Of a stretch of 64,000 nucleotides of DNA, positions 11,886 through 21,900 are shown piece by piece. The position numbers and the translations under genes were made by a program. The DNA comes from Polytrichum commune (lineage: Eukaryota; Streptophyta; Polytrichopsida; Polytrichales; Polytrichaceae). Location of the stretch: positions 29,871,501-29,935,500 of the forward strand of contig OX485805.1 in NCBI GenBank assembly GCA_950295325.1, given 5' to 3'. The stretch's first letter is position 1. Each line of letters opens with the position of its first letter. Under the pieces are notes generated by a model. The model saw only the letters and a list, made by a program, of their open reading frames with translations, had not been told where the DNA came from and did not search any database.

Positions 11886-13642
11886 CTTGAAATTGTATTA
11901 GTCCTTTTGACAGTCATGTATTATTTGTGAATGTATTTGTATTTTTTTGGGTAAAATAATAAAATACGATAATTTTTTTTGATTACAGTCACTAATTGAA
12001 TCTGCAATTCGGTCCAAGTATTAACACCTGCAAAAGAAAAAAAAGATAATGTAAAAACAAAATTGCAATGTTAGTAGGTAATGATGGAATATAAGGAGAC
12101 ATGTTAGTAGTTAGACTACAGAGACGGAATGGTTTTGAGCCGAATCGACGTGGATTTGAAACCCTTGGCGCGCAAAAAAAAAACTATATATAGTAAATAC
12201 ATCCCGAAGCCCTTGCGGCACAATCGATCCCGTTTCGGGGGGGGGGGGGGGGAGGGGGTATAGGGCCCTAGACGGCTAAGGCCTTCTCCAACCTCATCAT
12301 ACGGTCCACATACATCCTGTCGTGTAAATAGCGATCGTGTGTCATTGCAGCTCGAGTACCAACCACCACTAACAAACAACACTAAAACATAGCAAAGTCA
12401 CACATAAACAACACACTTCGACACTCATTGTGTGCATTTGAAGAGAGATTAAAGCTCTTATGAGTGTTTGACTCTCTTCCTTCTCACTTGGCAAGAATGC
12501 CAAGCCAAGGAGGAGGCTCCTCATTTAGGAGCCTTCCTCTTCACAACTAAGATTCATTCATTCAAATCTAAATGAATGAAACCCGACGGATAAGGTGTGG
12601 CCGCCAACGCCGCATACCGTGACAATCTGCATTTAACCTCTTGCAATATTATTTTTGTAAATATTTTTATTGACATTTTAAAATTTTACTGATGTTAAAA
12701 AAAATGTTGTTTATTTATTATTTTTGCAAATTCCTCATCCATTTTGTCTTAGATAGCAATAGGCAATGCACCTCGAAACCTTTTTACTTCATTTTTGCCA
12801 TTTATTATTATTATTATTAATCGGATTCACCAACCTCAATGAAAACCTTATTTGTTTTCTTCATCTTCTTTGCTTCCTCATTTGTTGATTGCCTTCTTTT
12901 CTTTTCATGTATTTGCTTTTTTGTTGTTGCTCTTACGGTCACTTTTTCCATTCCTTGGAAGATGCCAGTTTTAAGAGAATTCTCTAATTGTCCTCTTTGC
13001 AAAAAAATTGGACATGTATATAATTGGAAGGTGAAATGCACTAGAAGGAGAAGAAAGCAAATTAAGACCATGCAACATTTGAGAAATCAACGATTGGTTG
13101 CTCTTGAAAATTGGAGCTGCCATTTTTTGCATTCATTATGAATTTAGTGACCACTCTTCTTGTGACTTTGTACGTGATTCCTCATCAACAATATATCCCT
13201 TCATAAAATCACAGACTACTACCCAAACTATGTTATACAAGGATGCCAAAGAAATGAAAGATTGCTGAACATAACCACCTTATATATTGGTTTTTCGAAA
13301 TATAACGTTATTATGTAATAAAGAAAAAACCGCCATTTCATCTACAACCCCCCAAAAAAATTCATGAAAGAGAGAGAGAATTGTAACAACATTTCTTTGC
13401 CACGGGCCCTTGCCTTTTTCTACCAGACCACCTCTCTTGCCTCTCTCACCACAAAACATGTTGAACCATGTCAACGGATTATGCAGGCCTTCAAATATGT
13501 CTTTGGGGACCTCGACCTGCATGGTCACTCTATCATTTTTTCCTTGGTGTAAACTGAAATGGTCCCGGGATGAGTTCAACATCCAGTCAACGCTCTTACA
13601 ACACCATGGGACGACTTCATGGTCCATGGTGTAAACCGGCCC
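9663..13642 (+). mobile_element. Full-length PIF/Harbinger DNA transposon (3.98 kb)
   Basis: The ends are GGGCCGGTTTACA at the left and TGTAAACCGGCCC at the right. The inverted repeats extend about 32 bp with one mismatch into CATGGACCATGAAGTCG. TTA flanks both ends (9660-9662 and 13643-13645) as a perfect TWA target duplication. The left subterminal region (9675-9757) carries additional inverted copies of the CCATGGTCCGACTTCATGG motif, a likely transposase-binding array. A decayed transposase lies inside on the plus strand. The usual second Myb/SANT-like ORF was not recognised; the 12.8-13.1 kb segment encodes only short lysine-rich frames. The element also holds a G homopolymer near 12237-12252. 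Confidence 0.9.
10578..11410 (+). pseudogene. Decayed PIF/Harbinger transposase
   Basis: The 5' part reads as an open frame of about 134 codons containing the N-terminal helical region of Harbinger transposases (SLHRLGSDDGLQSIGHLYGV then TLSKIIREFRRAV). Around 10967 the frame shifts, and the following frame reads EDYYCRKSFHSIILHGIVGP, the DYYxRKxFHSIxxQG block before the second catalytic region. After further stops and frameshifts, remnants of the LIGDA, PVRP, SGNAPL, CVEMT and ILATCIVLHNLCI blocks are spread over frames to about 11400. The catalytic triad cannot be read in one frame, so the protein is inactive. Plant Harbinger transposases are normally about 400-450 aa. Confidence 0.85.
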
Positions 13643-14788
13643 TTATTCACATATTCAGATTCATGGCTTCAAAAAAGTTCCCAAGGAGTTTCGAAAGTAA
13701 CATATTTATTAGAAGACCCCAAAGCCGTTCAAACTTTTCGAACAACTTTTAGAAGGTTGGAGGAGCTGAGTTAGGGTTTCGGTAACAAGCTTCTTCAGGG
13801 TTGGGGTTTTGCGATCGATGGCGGGACCATCGGTTGCCACAAATCGAATTCCAGAAGGGCCTTTTCCTGCCATTTCATCGATTTCGAAGCAGAACACATC
13901 TGGGAGACTTGTAAATCATCAAGCTGCGATCCTGAATTTCAAGGTAATCGAGTGTGAGAGATTATTAGGGTTTAAGTGTTTAGGATGGTGTGGAGATTTC
14001 TAATTTATTTATGGAATAATTTGGTTGTTGTTGTTGACGTTGTTCTGAAACGATGAATAGTGTTGTGGATTGAGGAGTGCTATGGTTCACTCATCTTGTT
14101 GCAAATGATGAAATGGGTTTATAGTGTAGGTGTCACTATTTGGGTGGAAAATTGGAGTGGTTTAGGGTTTGGTGTTGTTGCTCATAAACCCTGGTCAAGC
14201 GATTGTTGTTAAAACCTGAGTTGAGAGTTCTGACAAAGGTGTGTACTTCTCCGAAACTATGTGCTACGTTCCTCTTTGTATCACGGGAATGAAGATTGTA
14301 AGTAGTGGAGGTGTTGAAATCTTGTGGAGACTTTGACGTAGTAGATAATGGCCATTGGGTGGCTGCAAGCCTGGTCGAGCCAATGACCATTGTCTTAAGC
14401 AAATTCCATTGGGAAGAGACTGTGCACATCATCAACGATTGTTGGGCCATATGACATATTCTGAATGAGGTGGATGTGCTTGAATGTGTGGTCCACCCTT
14501 AGAAACTCCATCTCAGGCGGAGGGCATAATCTCTTTCCTATGGAAATTTCGGTTGCTTAGGGTTTATGCGTTTTTCTTGAACCTTAGCCATCGATTCTGT
14601 GTTCTAGGAGAGACGAAGTTTTGAAGCTGAGAGGGATATGACAAAGGTGCGCAAGTTGCCGAGGGTTCTGGCTCTGGTGAAGGCCATTCATCGAGGGTTT
14701 ACTGACATTTTTTTGAATGTGCAGAATGTGTTGGTGACGGGGAGGTGAAAGGCAGTATTGATCACAGAACAGAGGGGAAGTCGGAGCG
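13643..14788 (+). promoter_or_regulatory. NUP58 upstream and 5' leader region with uORF or alternative first exon
   Basis: Several telo-box-like TTAGGGTTT motifs occur (about 13771, 13964, 14163, 14558), common near transcription starts of plant housekeeping genes. An ATG at 13819 opens a 42-codon frame starting MAGPSVATNRIPEGPFPA and ending at a good donor, AAG|GTAATC, at 13944/13945. Spliced to the CACAG acceptor just before 14767 it would run in frame into NUP58 as an N-terminal extension. Spliced to the GTGCAG acceptor at 14724 it would stop after eight codons as a uORF. A second short uORF starts near 14638. Which splice is used cannot be told from sequence. Confidence 0.4.
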
Positions 14789-16270
14789 ATGGCGTCGCCT
14801 CTGTTCCGATTTGCACAGTCACAGCCGCAGCAGCAGACACCAATGTTTTCACAAATGCAGCAGCAGAGTCAGCCACAGCAGCATATGCAAGCAGCGCAGG
14901 GATCGGGAGTGCATATCCACTTGTTCACGACGGCCAAGATGCCTGTGTCGTATCAGACGAAATGGGCCGATTTGAGCCCCGAGTCCCAGCAGCTCCTCCT
15001 CACCATCGAGGAAAGAGTCCAAGAGTACAGGGAGGAAAGCCGACGGCTGGAGCAGAGGGAACGAATTGCAGACTCGAGCGGCGCTCTACACAAGAGCTTT
15101 GAACATGACGCAGCTCGCATTTCGCAGGAATTGTCTGCGATAGGGGGAGCCATAGAAAGGGAAGCGGTTGGAGTCCGAGAAAATCAAGCAGAGGCCAGCG
15201 TTCTTCTGCTACGGCAGGCCGAAGTGGCAGTCCGGTCTTTTCTAAGCTTGCGGCCGCGTTTCATCGCTGCGCAAACTCAATTTTACGATTTCTACAGCGG
15301 CCTCCCCGGGAGACCGTCTCCCTTCTTGCAGCAAACCGTCGCCCGGTTTGAAAATCAAGTGGCTGAGTACAGGCAGCGGATCGAGGAGCTCGAGAGGCTG
15401 CTTCTGGCTTCTGTCGACGAGAAGGATAATGGTTATGGCTCTCAACAGATGTCGCTTCTGCAGTCCCTTCCCACCGTTATGACCAATGTGCATGATTTCT
15501 TCATCCACGTCGCCGCGGAGGTTGAGTCGCTGCATCAACATACAGGTGCGATGCGTTCCGCGTTTCTCTCTGCAAGACACAGGCGTGGGGACGATAGCGA
15601 TCCTTTTGTCGAAGCGGAGCGTCGAGCCGTCGCCCAGCGGGATGCGGCTGCGAAGCGAATTGTCCACCCTACTCTCCACCTTCCTCTTCCTCAACAAACG
15701 CCCGTGGCGCCCTCCGCTCCTTCCCCGGCCCCTTCTTCCCTCTTTGGAGGAGCTCAGCAAATTGCAACACCTCAAACTCAACCCACTGCAACAACTACAC
15801 CGCCGACGCAGTCCTTGTTTGGATCCACGACGGCGACGACCACCACTCCTTCGTTTTTCGGCGCAACAACCACCCCTGCAGCAACTCCCGCATCGACTTC
15901 CTCATTGTTCGGAGCCTCTTTTGGCGCCACAACTGCCACGCCTGCTGCAGGCTCCACCCCTGCCGCCTCCGGAGGCTTGTTTGGAACCCCAACCCCAGCT
16001 CCTACAGCTAATTTATTCGGCACACCAACTCCTGCGCCTTCAACCGGCGGCTTGTTTGGCGCCCAAGCTTCGACTCCTGCGGGAGGAGGGCTATTCGGTA
16101 CTCCTGCAACTGGTGCGGCCACCGGTTTGTTTGGTACTGCTGCTACAAATCCTCCTGCATTTGGTGCCGCTTCAAATCCTCCTGCGTTTGGTGCAAATCC
16201 AACCCCTTTGGCAACCACAACAAGCACAGCAGCTCCAAAGGCCAAGCCTCGCGGTACACGACGCAAGTAG
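14789..16270 (+). CDS. NUP58: Nucleoporin NUP58/p45-like FG-repeat protein
   Basis: Component of the central-channel NUP62-NUP58-NUP54 type complex of the nuclear pore (known for the family). The 493-residue protein starts MASPLFRFAQSQPQQQTPMF. Residues ~45-65 hold the conserved plant segment VSYQTKWADLSPESQQLLL, followed by a predicted coiled-coil helical region to about residue 290 including VMTNVHDFFIHVAAEVESLH and the AAAKRIVHPTLHLP junction. Residues ~310-480 are an Ala/Pro/Thr-rich FG domain with many LFG and GLFG motifs, and the C terminus is the basic PKAKPRGTRRK. The CDS is a single exon. GC content is clearly higher than in the surrounding DNA. The start ATG at 14789 is the first in this frame with family-like sequence; an upstream in-frame exon is possible (see 5' leader entry). 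Strong assignment from conserved blocks and domain order. Confidence 0.9.
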   Translation: MASPLFRFAQSQPQQQTPMFSQMQQQSQPQQHMQAAQGSGVHIHLFTTAKMPVSYQTKWADLSPESQQLLLTIEERVQEYREESRRLEQRERIADSSGALHKSFEHDAARISQELSAIGGAIEREAVGVRENQAEASVLLLRQAEVAVRSFLSLRPRFIAAQTQFYDFYSGLPGRPSPFLQQTVARFENQVAEYRQRIEELERLLLASVDEKDNGYGSQQMSLLQSLPTVMTNVHDFFIHVAAEVESLHQHTGAMRSAFLSARHRRGDDSDPFVEAERRAVAQRDAAAKRIVHPTLHLPLPQQTPVAPSAPSPAPSSLFGGAQQIATPQTQPTATTTPPTQSLFGSTTATTTTPSFFGATTTPAATPASTSSLFGASFGATTATPAAGSTPAASGGLFGTPTPAPTANLFGTPTPAPSTGGLFGAQASTPAGGGLFGTPATGAATGLFGTAATNPPAFGAASNPPAFGANPTPLATTTSTAAPKAKPRGTRRK

Positions 16271-17110
16271 ATTGCAGTCGAAGCTATCCTGCTATCCAAG
16301 GTTTGACATTTACAACCAGATCATTGTCTTATCTTGAGTGTTTCATCCTGTCAAACAGCTGCTTGGAGGATAAAAATTACATACTTACATCTTCAAGAAT
16401 TTGCATGTTTCCCGCATCCTCAAGAGACACGGACAGTTTCCTGACATTGAGGATTGCACAAAGAAATGTGGGAAAACACAAGTAGAAATGCATTGAAAGC
16501 TATGCTGCTGCTGTCCAAAGTTTGGCATCTCCAACCGTAGTCTTATCTTAAGCGTTTCATCTTGTCAAACAGCTGCTTGGAGAATGCAAATCACATACTC
16601 AACGTCTTCAAGCATTTATATGTTTCCCACATCCTCAAGAGACCAGGACAGTTTCCTGTCATCAAGGGTCGCACAAAGGAATGTAATCAAGCACTGAAGT
16701 GAAGTTATTTCCTTTGTAAGAGTGAAGTTGAACTGGATTACACTTCTTTTGAAGTGTTGCAAGAAGCTCATGTTAGCCATCCCAAAATTTTGATACTCTG
16801 AGAAGAGAATATGTAGGAGTTTCACAATTGGTCGTGTTCTGAAGTGCTTTATTCTGTCGAACGGCTGCTTGGAGGATGCAAATCACATACTTCAAGTCCT
16901 CAAATATTTGTACGTTTCTCACATCCTTAAGATACAAGGACAGTTTCCTGTCATTGAGGATTGCACAAAGGAATGTAGAAAAGTACTGAAGTGTAGTTGT
17001 TGCCTTGTAAGAGTGAAGTTTCACTAGAATGCACTTCTGCTTGAAGAAGTGTTGCAAAAAGCTCATATTAGTAATCCCAAATTCTGATGTCTCAGAGACT
17101 TCTAGATTGT
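16266..17110. repeat. Three diverged tandem units starting at the NUP58 stop codon
   Basis: The sequence from the NUP58 terminal AAGTAG (16265) recurs from AAGTAG at 16481, a 216-bp offset. A third copy lies at about 16830-17110. Each unit contains CAGCTGCTTGGAG-like, CACATCCTCAAGAGA-like and GGACAGTTTCCTG blocks. Units 2 and 3 also share a downstream ~120-bp segment (AAGAGTGAAGTT...GTTGCAA). On the minus strand all three keep an open frame with the pattern FLCAxLxxRKLSxxLxD, the longest open stretch being 16773-17318. Confidence 0.8.
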
Positions 17111-17319
17111 AGTTCTTTGTACTGCTAGCTGAAGTTTCAGATATTCCGGAAATTGTACTCGTACTGTAAATGCCCAACAATGTGATTATGGGAAAAATTA
17201 ACATTATGAGGTAGACTTGAGATCTGATACCTTTGAATACCTTGAGATCACTGTCACGTGTTTCTGTACTATGTAGGGAAGAAACAGCATAAGCCTGGTG
17301 GAAGGTAATTTGATTCATG

Positions 17320-17879
17320 GACTAATGAACCTCATTGACAAGCACTGAGAAGTGCAAGTCTTGAAACTTTGTCACAGATCTGAAATGCAGATAACGTCCA
17401 GACATTTGACCTCAGGATATGTAGATTGTAAGAATTTCAATTTTTTTTCCTGTTGTTATATTTTGTATAATACCTACCACCCCATCCATGCAAATGGTGC
17501 AAACAGAATTCACTTGACGGGGAAGTACATTTAATAGCACCCTATCCATGTATGGACTTCAATAGATAATGAATTTATTCTGATAAAAAGAAACATTATT
17601 ATAATGGAGGGTTGCACTGCACTTCCCCCTCAGCAAATAGTTGTTCAGGCTCCTCGTTTCTGGCAAAGCTCTAAGTAGAAGTAGATATATCGAACACTGT
17701 TTGATATCTGGTTGACTACAGCCAACTTATTGTTTTGAGTTAATACCTTATGCTTGCAGATGATCAATATGCAAGCCACTTCCCATAATATTTCGAATAT
17801 TTTTGTATAAGTTGCAGATGCCAATGAAATGAAATGAATTGATTCTGAAGTCCAATTTCAATGGCAAGTCTATGGTTCA
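17320..17879. other. Gene-free stretch
   Basis: Nothing recognisable beyond short T-rich tracts. CACCCCATCCATG and CACCCTATCCATG recur about 60 bp apart (17479, 17538). The LINE fragment on the minus strand appears to end somewhere at the upper edge of this stretch. Confidence 0.4.
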
Positions 17880-18760
17880 AGGTGTGGTAGGCACCAATGA
17901 TCTTGTGTTGTGGTGGAGTCGATGGTTGTTACAAGTACATTGACATTCGTATTCAAGAAAATCCTTGAGGTGTACGTAATCTAGTTTCTTCCCAAATCAA
18001 TGGAAAGAGTTCCACTTTTTAGCAAGAGAAGCCTTCTTGATATCAACATATGTTGTTTTTGATGTGGTTGGGTTGTCATGGGTTTCCGATGAGATGTACC
18101 CCATGATGTCTTTCACATGGTTGTTGATTTGTACTAAGTGTTGAAGCCTTGTTTGACCAGGTGTTGGGATAGTGAAGGTTGCTTTATTGACTAGCCAAGA
18201 GGGGGATAGGTGGGCAAGTCGTTGTTGAAAGCCATTGTAAGCTTGAGAGTGTTTAATCTATTGGAAGTTCTTGGAATTCGGCTAGTAAGATATAATAGGT
18301 AGTCAAAGAACACACTTTGACATCCTATGCATCTTCATGCCCTTCTCAAAGACTTTCAAATGAGAGTTTTTCAAGTCACCTCCCCAAATTTCAATGCCAT
18401 ACGTGAAAGTAAGAAGCACTAATACCCTGAATAGATGAAATGTGAGTTCCCAATGTGATGGTGACTACCACTTCTTTCCTTAATGTTCCCATCAAGGCTT
18501 TCAAACCTGCGATTCGTCACCTTTTACTAGATGGCTCAAAGTAACCACGTGAATAAAAATCAATCCCAAGGTATTTGTATTCATGGGTGATCTCAATTTG
18601 GTCTTTATCTAGGTAAAGTGTCTCTTGATTTAATTTCCTTTTGTTGTGGCCAAATATCATGTTTTTAGTCTTAGCTAGATTGACTTCAAGGCTACAAGGA
18701 GTGCAAAACTCATGTAGCTTGTTCAAAAGACTTTGTAGGCCTGTGCCTGCGTCAACATAT
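17880..18760 (-). mobile_element. 5'-truncated LINE (non-LTR retrotransposon) reverse-transcriptase fragment
   Basis: The minus strand at 18517-18726 reads KLHEFCTPCSLEVNLAKTKN then MIFGHNKRKL and HEYKYLGIDFYS, the block following the RT palm catalytic region in plant LINEs. Frames continue with stops and shifts through LKALMGTLRKE, YGIEIWGGDLKNS and FQQRLAHL to a C-terminal KKLDYVHLKDFLEYECQC-like stretch near 17960. The YADD core and the endonuclease are absent. It is a dead fragment. I recall very similar C-terminal sequences from fern-type genomes, which is the main hint about host lineage. Confidence 0.75.
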
Positions 18761-18999
18761 TTGTAAAATTCACAAACAAATTAGACAATTGACAATTGAC
18801 AATTTTTTTCATTGGATATAGTACATGTGTACATAGCAGTGTCATACCGGCAGTACACCTTGATTTCAAACATTTACAAGTCAAGCTTTACTTATTCAAA
18901 CCCTGAATAATTACTTCCCATGTAGGCAATGGACACCAAGCACCCTGGCCCATGATTTTGACCCCCCGATCCACTAACTGGGATGCTACTCATACTTCC

Positions 19000-21900
19000 T
19001 CACAAGACCGCGGTTTCCTGATGCTTTAGCAAGGCTAGGTCGACAACTTTCCTGAAGAAAGTTCTTGGGTAAATAGATGGTGTCTCTGCAAGAGCCTGAA
19101 AGAGAGATATCTATGTTAGGAGCCCGTCTAGCTTAGTATGCTGGGAGAATATATGTTAACATAGCCTTCAACATGAAAAGCCAACAGAACAGATGTTGAG
19201 ACCTAAAAAATTCCCAGGAGAAATAGCAGCAACAAACTGATAAGATACAAAGATAACAAAAATATTAAAGACAATAAAAGTGAAAAATACTTGATGGATA
19301 AGGACAGTTGATGGAGTCATCCCTGGCACTGTATTGGCTTCGATAATTATAACCTGCTCAAATTCAAAATAATGTCATTTCATTTCATATCCTCATAATT
19401 CAGTTGGGTAGGTAATATTTCCATTAAAATATCTGTAGTTATGACAGATAGAAGCTCTGATATTCAATAAAGAGATTACATAATTGTGGAGACCACCCCT
19501 AATAATTCTGTGAGGATCAATCACCATTCAAGCCAATACTTACCTCGCCTGTGTCAGCATGTACGAAGGCATCGATACGTGCAAATCCCTCCAGGCCCAA
19601 AGTGTTGGCAACAGCCTCTATTCGTATTTTACAAGCTGTGTTTGCTTCCTCCCTGTAAGGTTAAAATACCATAAATAAAGGTAAAGCTAAATCCGTTGAG
19701 CAGAGCCAAAGCATTCTACAGGAAGTTACTCAAAGAAAGAACCAGAGAAAAAAACATTTCACTCAATTCAAACTAGGTCTTACGTGATGAGTGATGTTGG
19801 TGGTGGTGTCAAATTAACACCAGTTCCACCTGCCACATTGTAACCCCCCATACATCCATTAGAAATCTGGTGAGGCTACTGTTACACAAAAGATGGTCAG
19901 CTAAGAAAAAACCTAAGAGAGTCTCTTTACTGACATAATAGAGTTATGTGCAAAGTCTGTCAAAGACTGATCAAAGTAGGAATTTGGTGCCTCTTTGAGG
20001 GACTTTCCTATGAAGAGCTCGAAATCTTGTCGCAGAGCCTAATTTTGAATCATTGGTGAAACTCCTTGAACCTCTTTCAATTCTTTTAAGAGAACTTTAA
20101 TTATCTATATAGCATTTCGCCACTGGGGCCCCCGAGCACCCTAAAATTAAACCTCGGACTATGTAAGGCTAGCTTGGCCCAATGATCCTAGTATGACAAG
20201 CTAGAAATCCGGGTATTTATAGCCCGGCCCCACTCTTTTAACATGTCAATTTAAGCCTTAAGAAAACTTGGGTGACTTTATGCATCAGCTCTCAAACTCA
20301 ACTTTGGAGACTCTATGAATAACTCCATCGTGTATTTTGAGAGAGAGAGAGAGAGAATGTACCTTGAAATTTCTCTTCGAGAGTTAAAATACCCCCTGTC
20401 TCTTTAACAGTGATGCTGGGATTCAACGCATGCATTGCTCCTTTTAAGCCGATAACTCCAACAGTAATCTCCAACCAGCGATTCTTGCCTTCCCAGGAAA
20501 GTTGACCCCTGGTTGGATTGCTCCCTGTGTTTTTGGAAGTTGAAGCCACTAACACATCATCTGTCTCAATGAAGGGTTCAAATAACAGTCTTTTGGGTGA
20601 TGGATTCGGCATCTCAATAATTCCATGTGGCTGTGGAGGTGTCCAGAGATATCACAAAACAAGATCAATCAACCATCAATTTGAATATACAATTCAGTTA
20701 CCCCTCAACTCAATGGGACTTTTCGTCGGGATTTGGTCCCCTTTGATCCTCATTGGTTCTTTTGCATACAGAACTAATAATTTCTTTCCACTTGTGGTGC
20801 ATGCTGGGATGTAGTGTTTGAATTCGAATGAAGAGCAACCTACTTTAGTTCATGGTATGCCAAATGAGTTTGACCCTTCACGAATTGATATAGAATGTTC
20901 TTTGTTCAAACCTTCACACTGAGTCCGAGCATCCACCAAAAACCTACTGAACATGACAAGTGTTGTATGCAAAACAATCAACTCCCAACCAAAAGTCCTG
21001 TCAAGTTGAAGGATAACTCTAAAATGCAGCTATTCATAAGAAGTTGAATACTTTCAAACTTTAAGCATAAGCATCCAACAGATACAAGCATCTCAGCAAA
21101 TCAAAGAAATTTGACAGGGACTAGACCCATAATAAGCTTAGTTAGATGATAGATTTGAGAGATATACACATCTGTAGTGTGCAATTACAGATAGTTCAGG
21201 GAAGCAGGACTTGCCTTGACAAAAGTACCAGGCTGTATTTGTGGAAGCCCATCCTGAATAGCCTTCACATATGCTGCCAAATCTTTCGCACAGCTACATG
21301 CCATGAGGAAACGAAATTCTCACAATTACACTCTCTTTTCTCAAACTAAAGCTAGGCGTGCCTAATTCAGTTACTGATCTTAATCAGAGACCTATATTTC
21401 AGTGGTATGTGGTTAGGTGTGGCTCCAAGGACGGATATGAAAAATCATATATTTAAAAGAGATCAGACTACATGCTCAAATATGATATCCATTTTAGTTT
21501 CAATAGTCAACATAATTGGAGGGGACTATATGACAATTTAACGAGCACGAGAATCTTTACTTTGATAATGCATAAGATATTCATATGAGCACCGAAAATT
21601 ATGAGGAAGGTGGCTATGGCCTCGATTTGGATTTGCTAACCATCTCATAATAATTACGTGTTTCATATCCTAGGAGAAGTGGGCTAGACAGAAAACTTAA
21701 CCATTTAAGACCCATCTACCTTCAGTAATAATCATTAGTGGCCTTTTTCAGCATAACACCATTGATGGACTTCTATTAAAACCCCATTATGGCCCCTTCC
21801 AACTCTACAATGCTGATCCTTTTCTATCACCTAGATTGAAGAGTGAGTTTTGGGTGGGTGGGTGGGTATAAGTACTGACACCCACGTGGGCTGACTAAAG

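Noticed and set aside
12817-13627. Possible second (Myb-like) ORF of the Harbinger element
   Set aside because: The frames are short and partly run into the terminal repeat. No SANT/Myb tryptophan pattern was visible.
15242-16337. Long alternative frames on both strands over NUP58 (179, 283 and 173 codons)
   Set aside because: They are shadows of the GC-rich, repetitive FG-repeat CDS and lack any recognisable domain.
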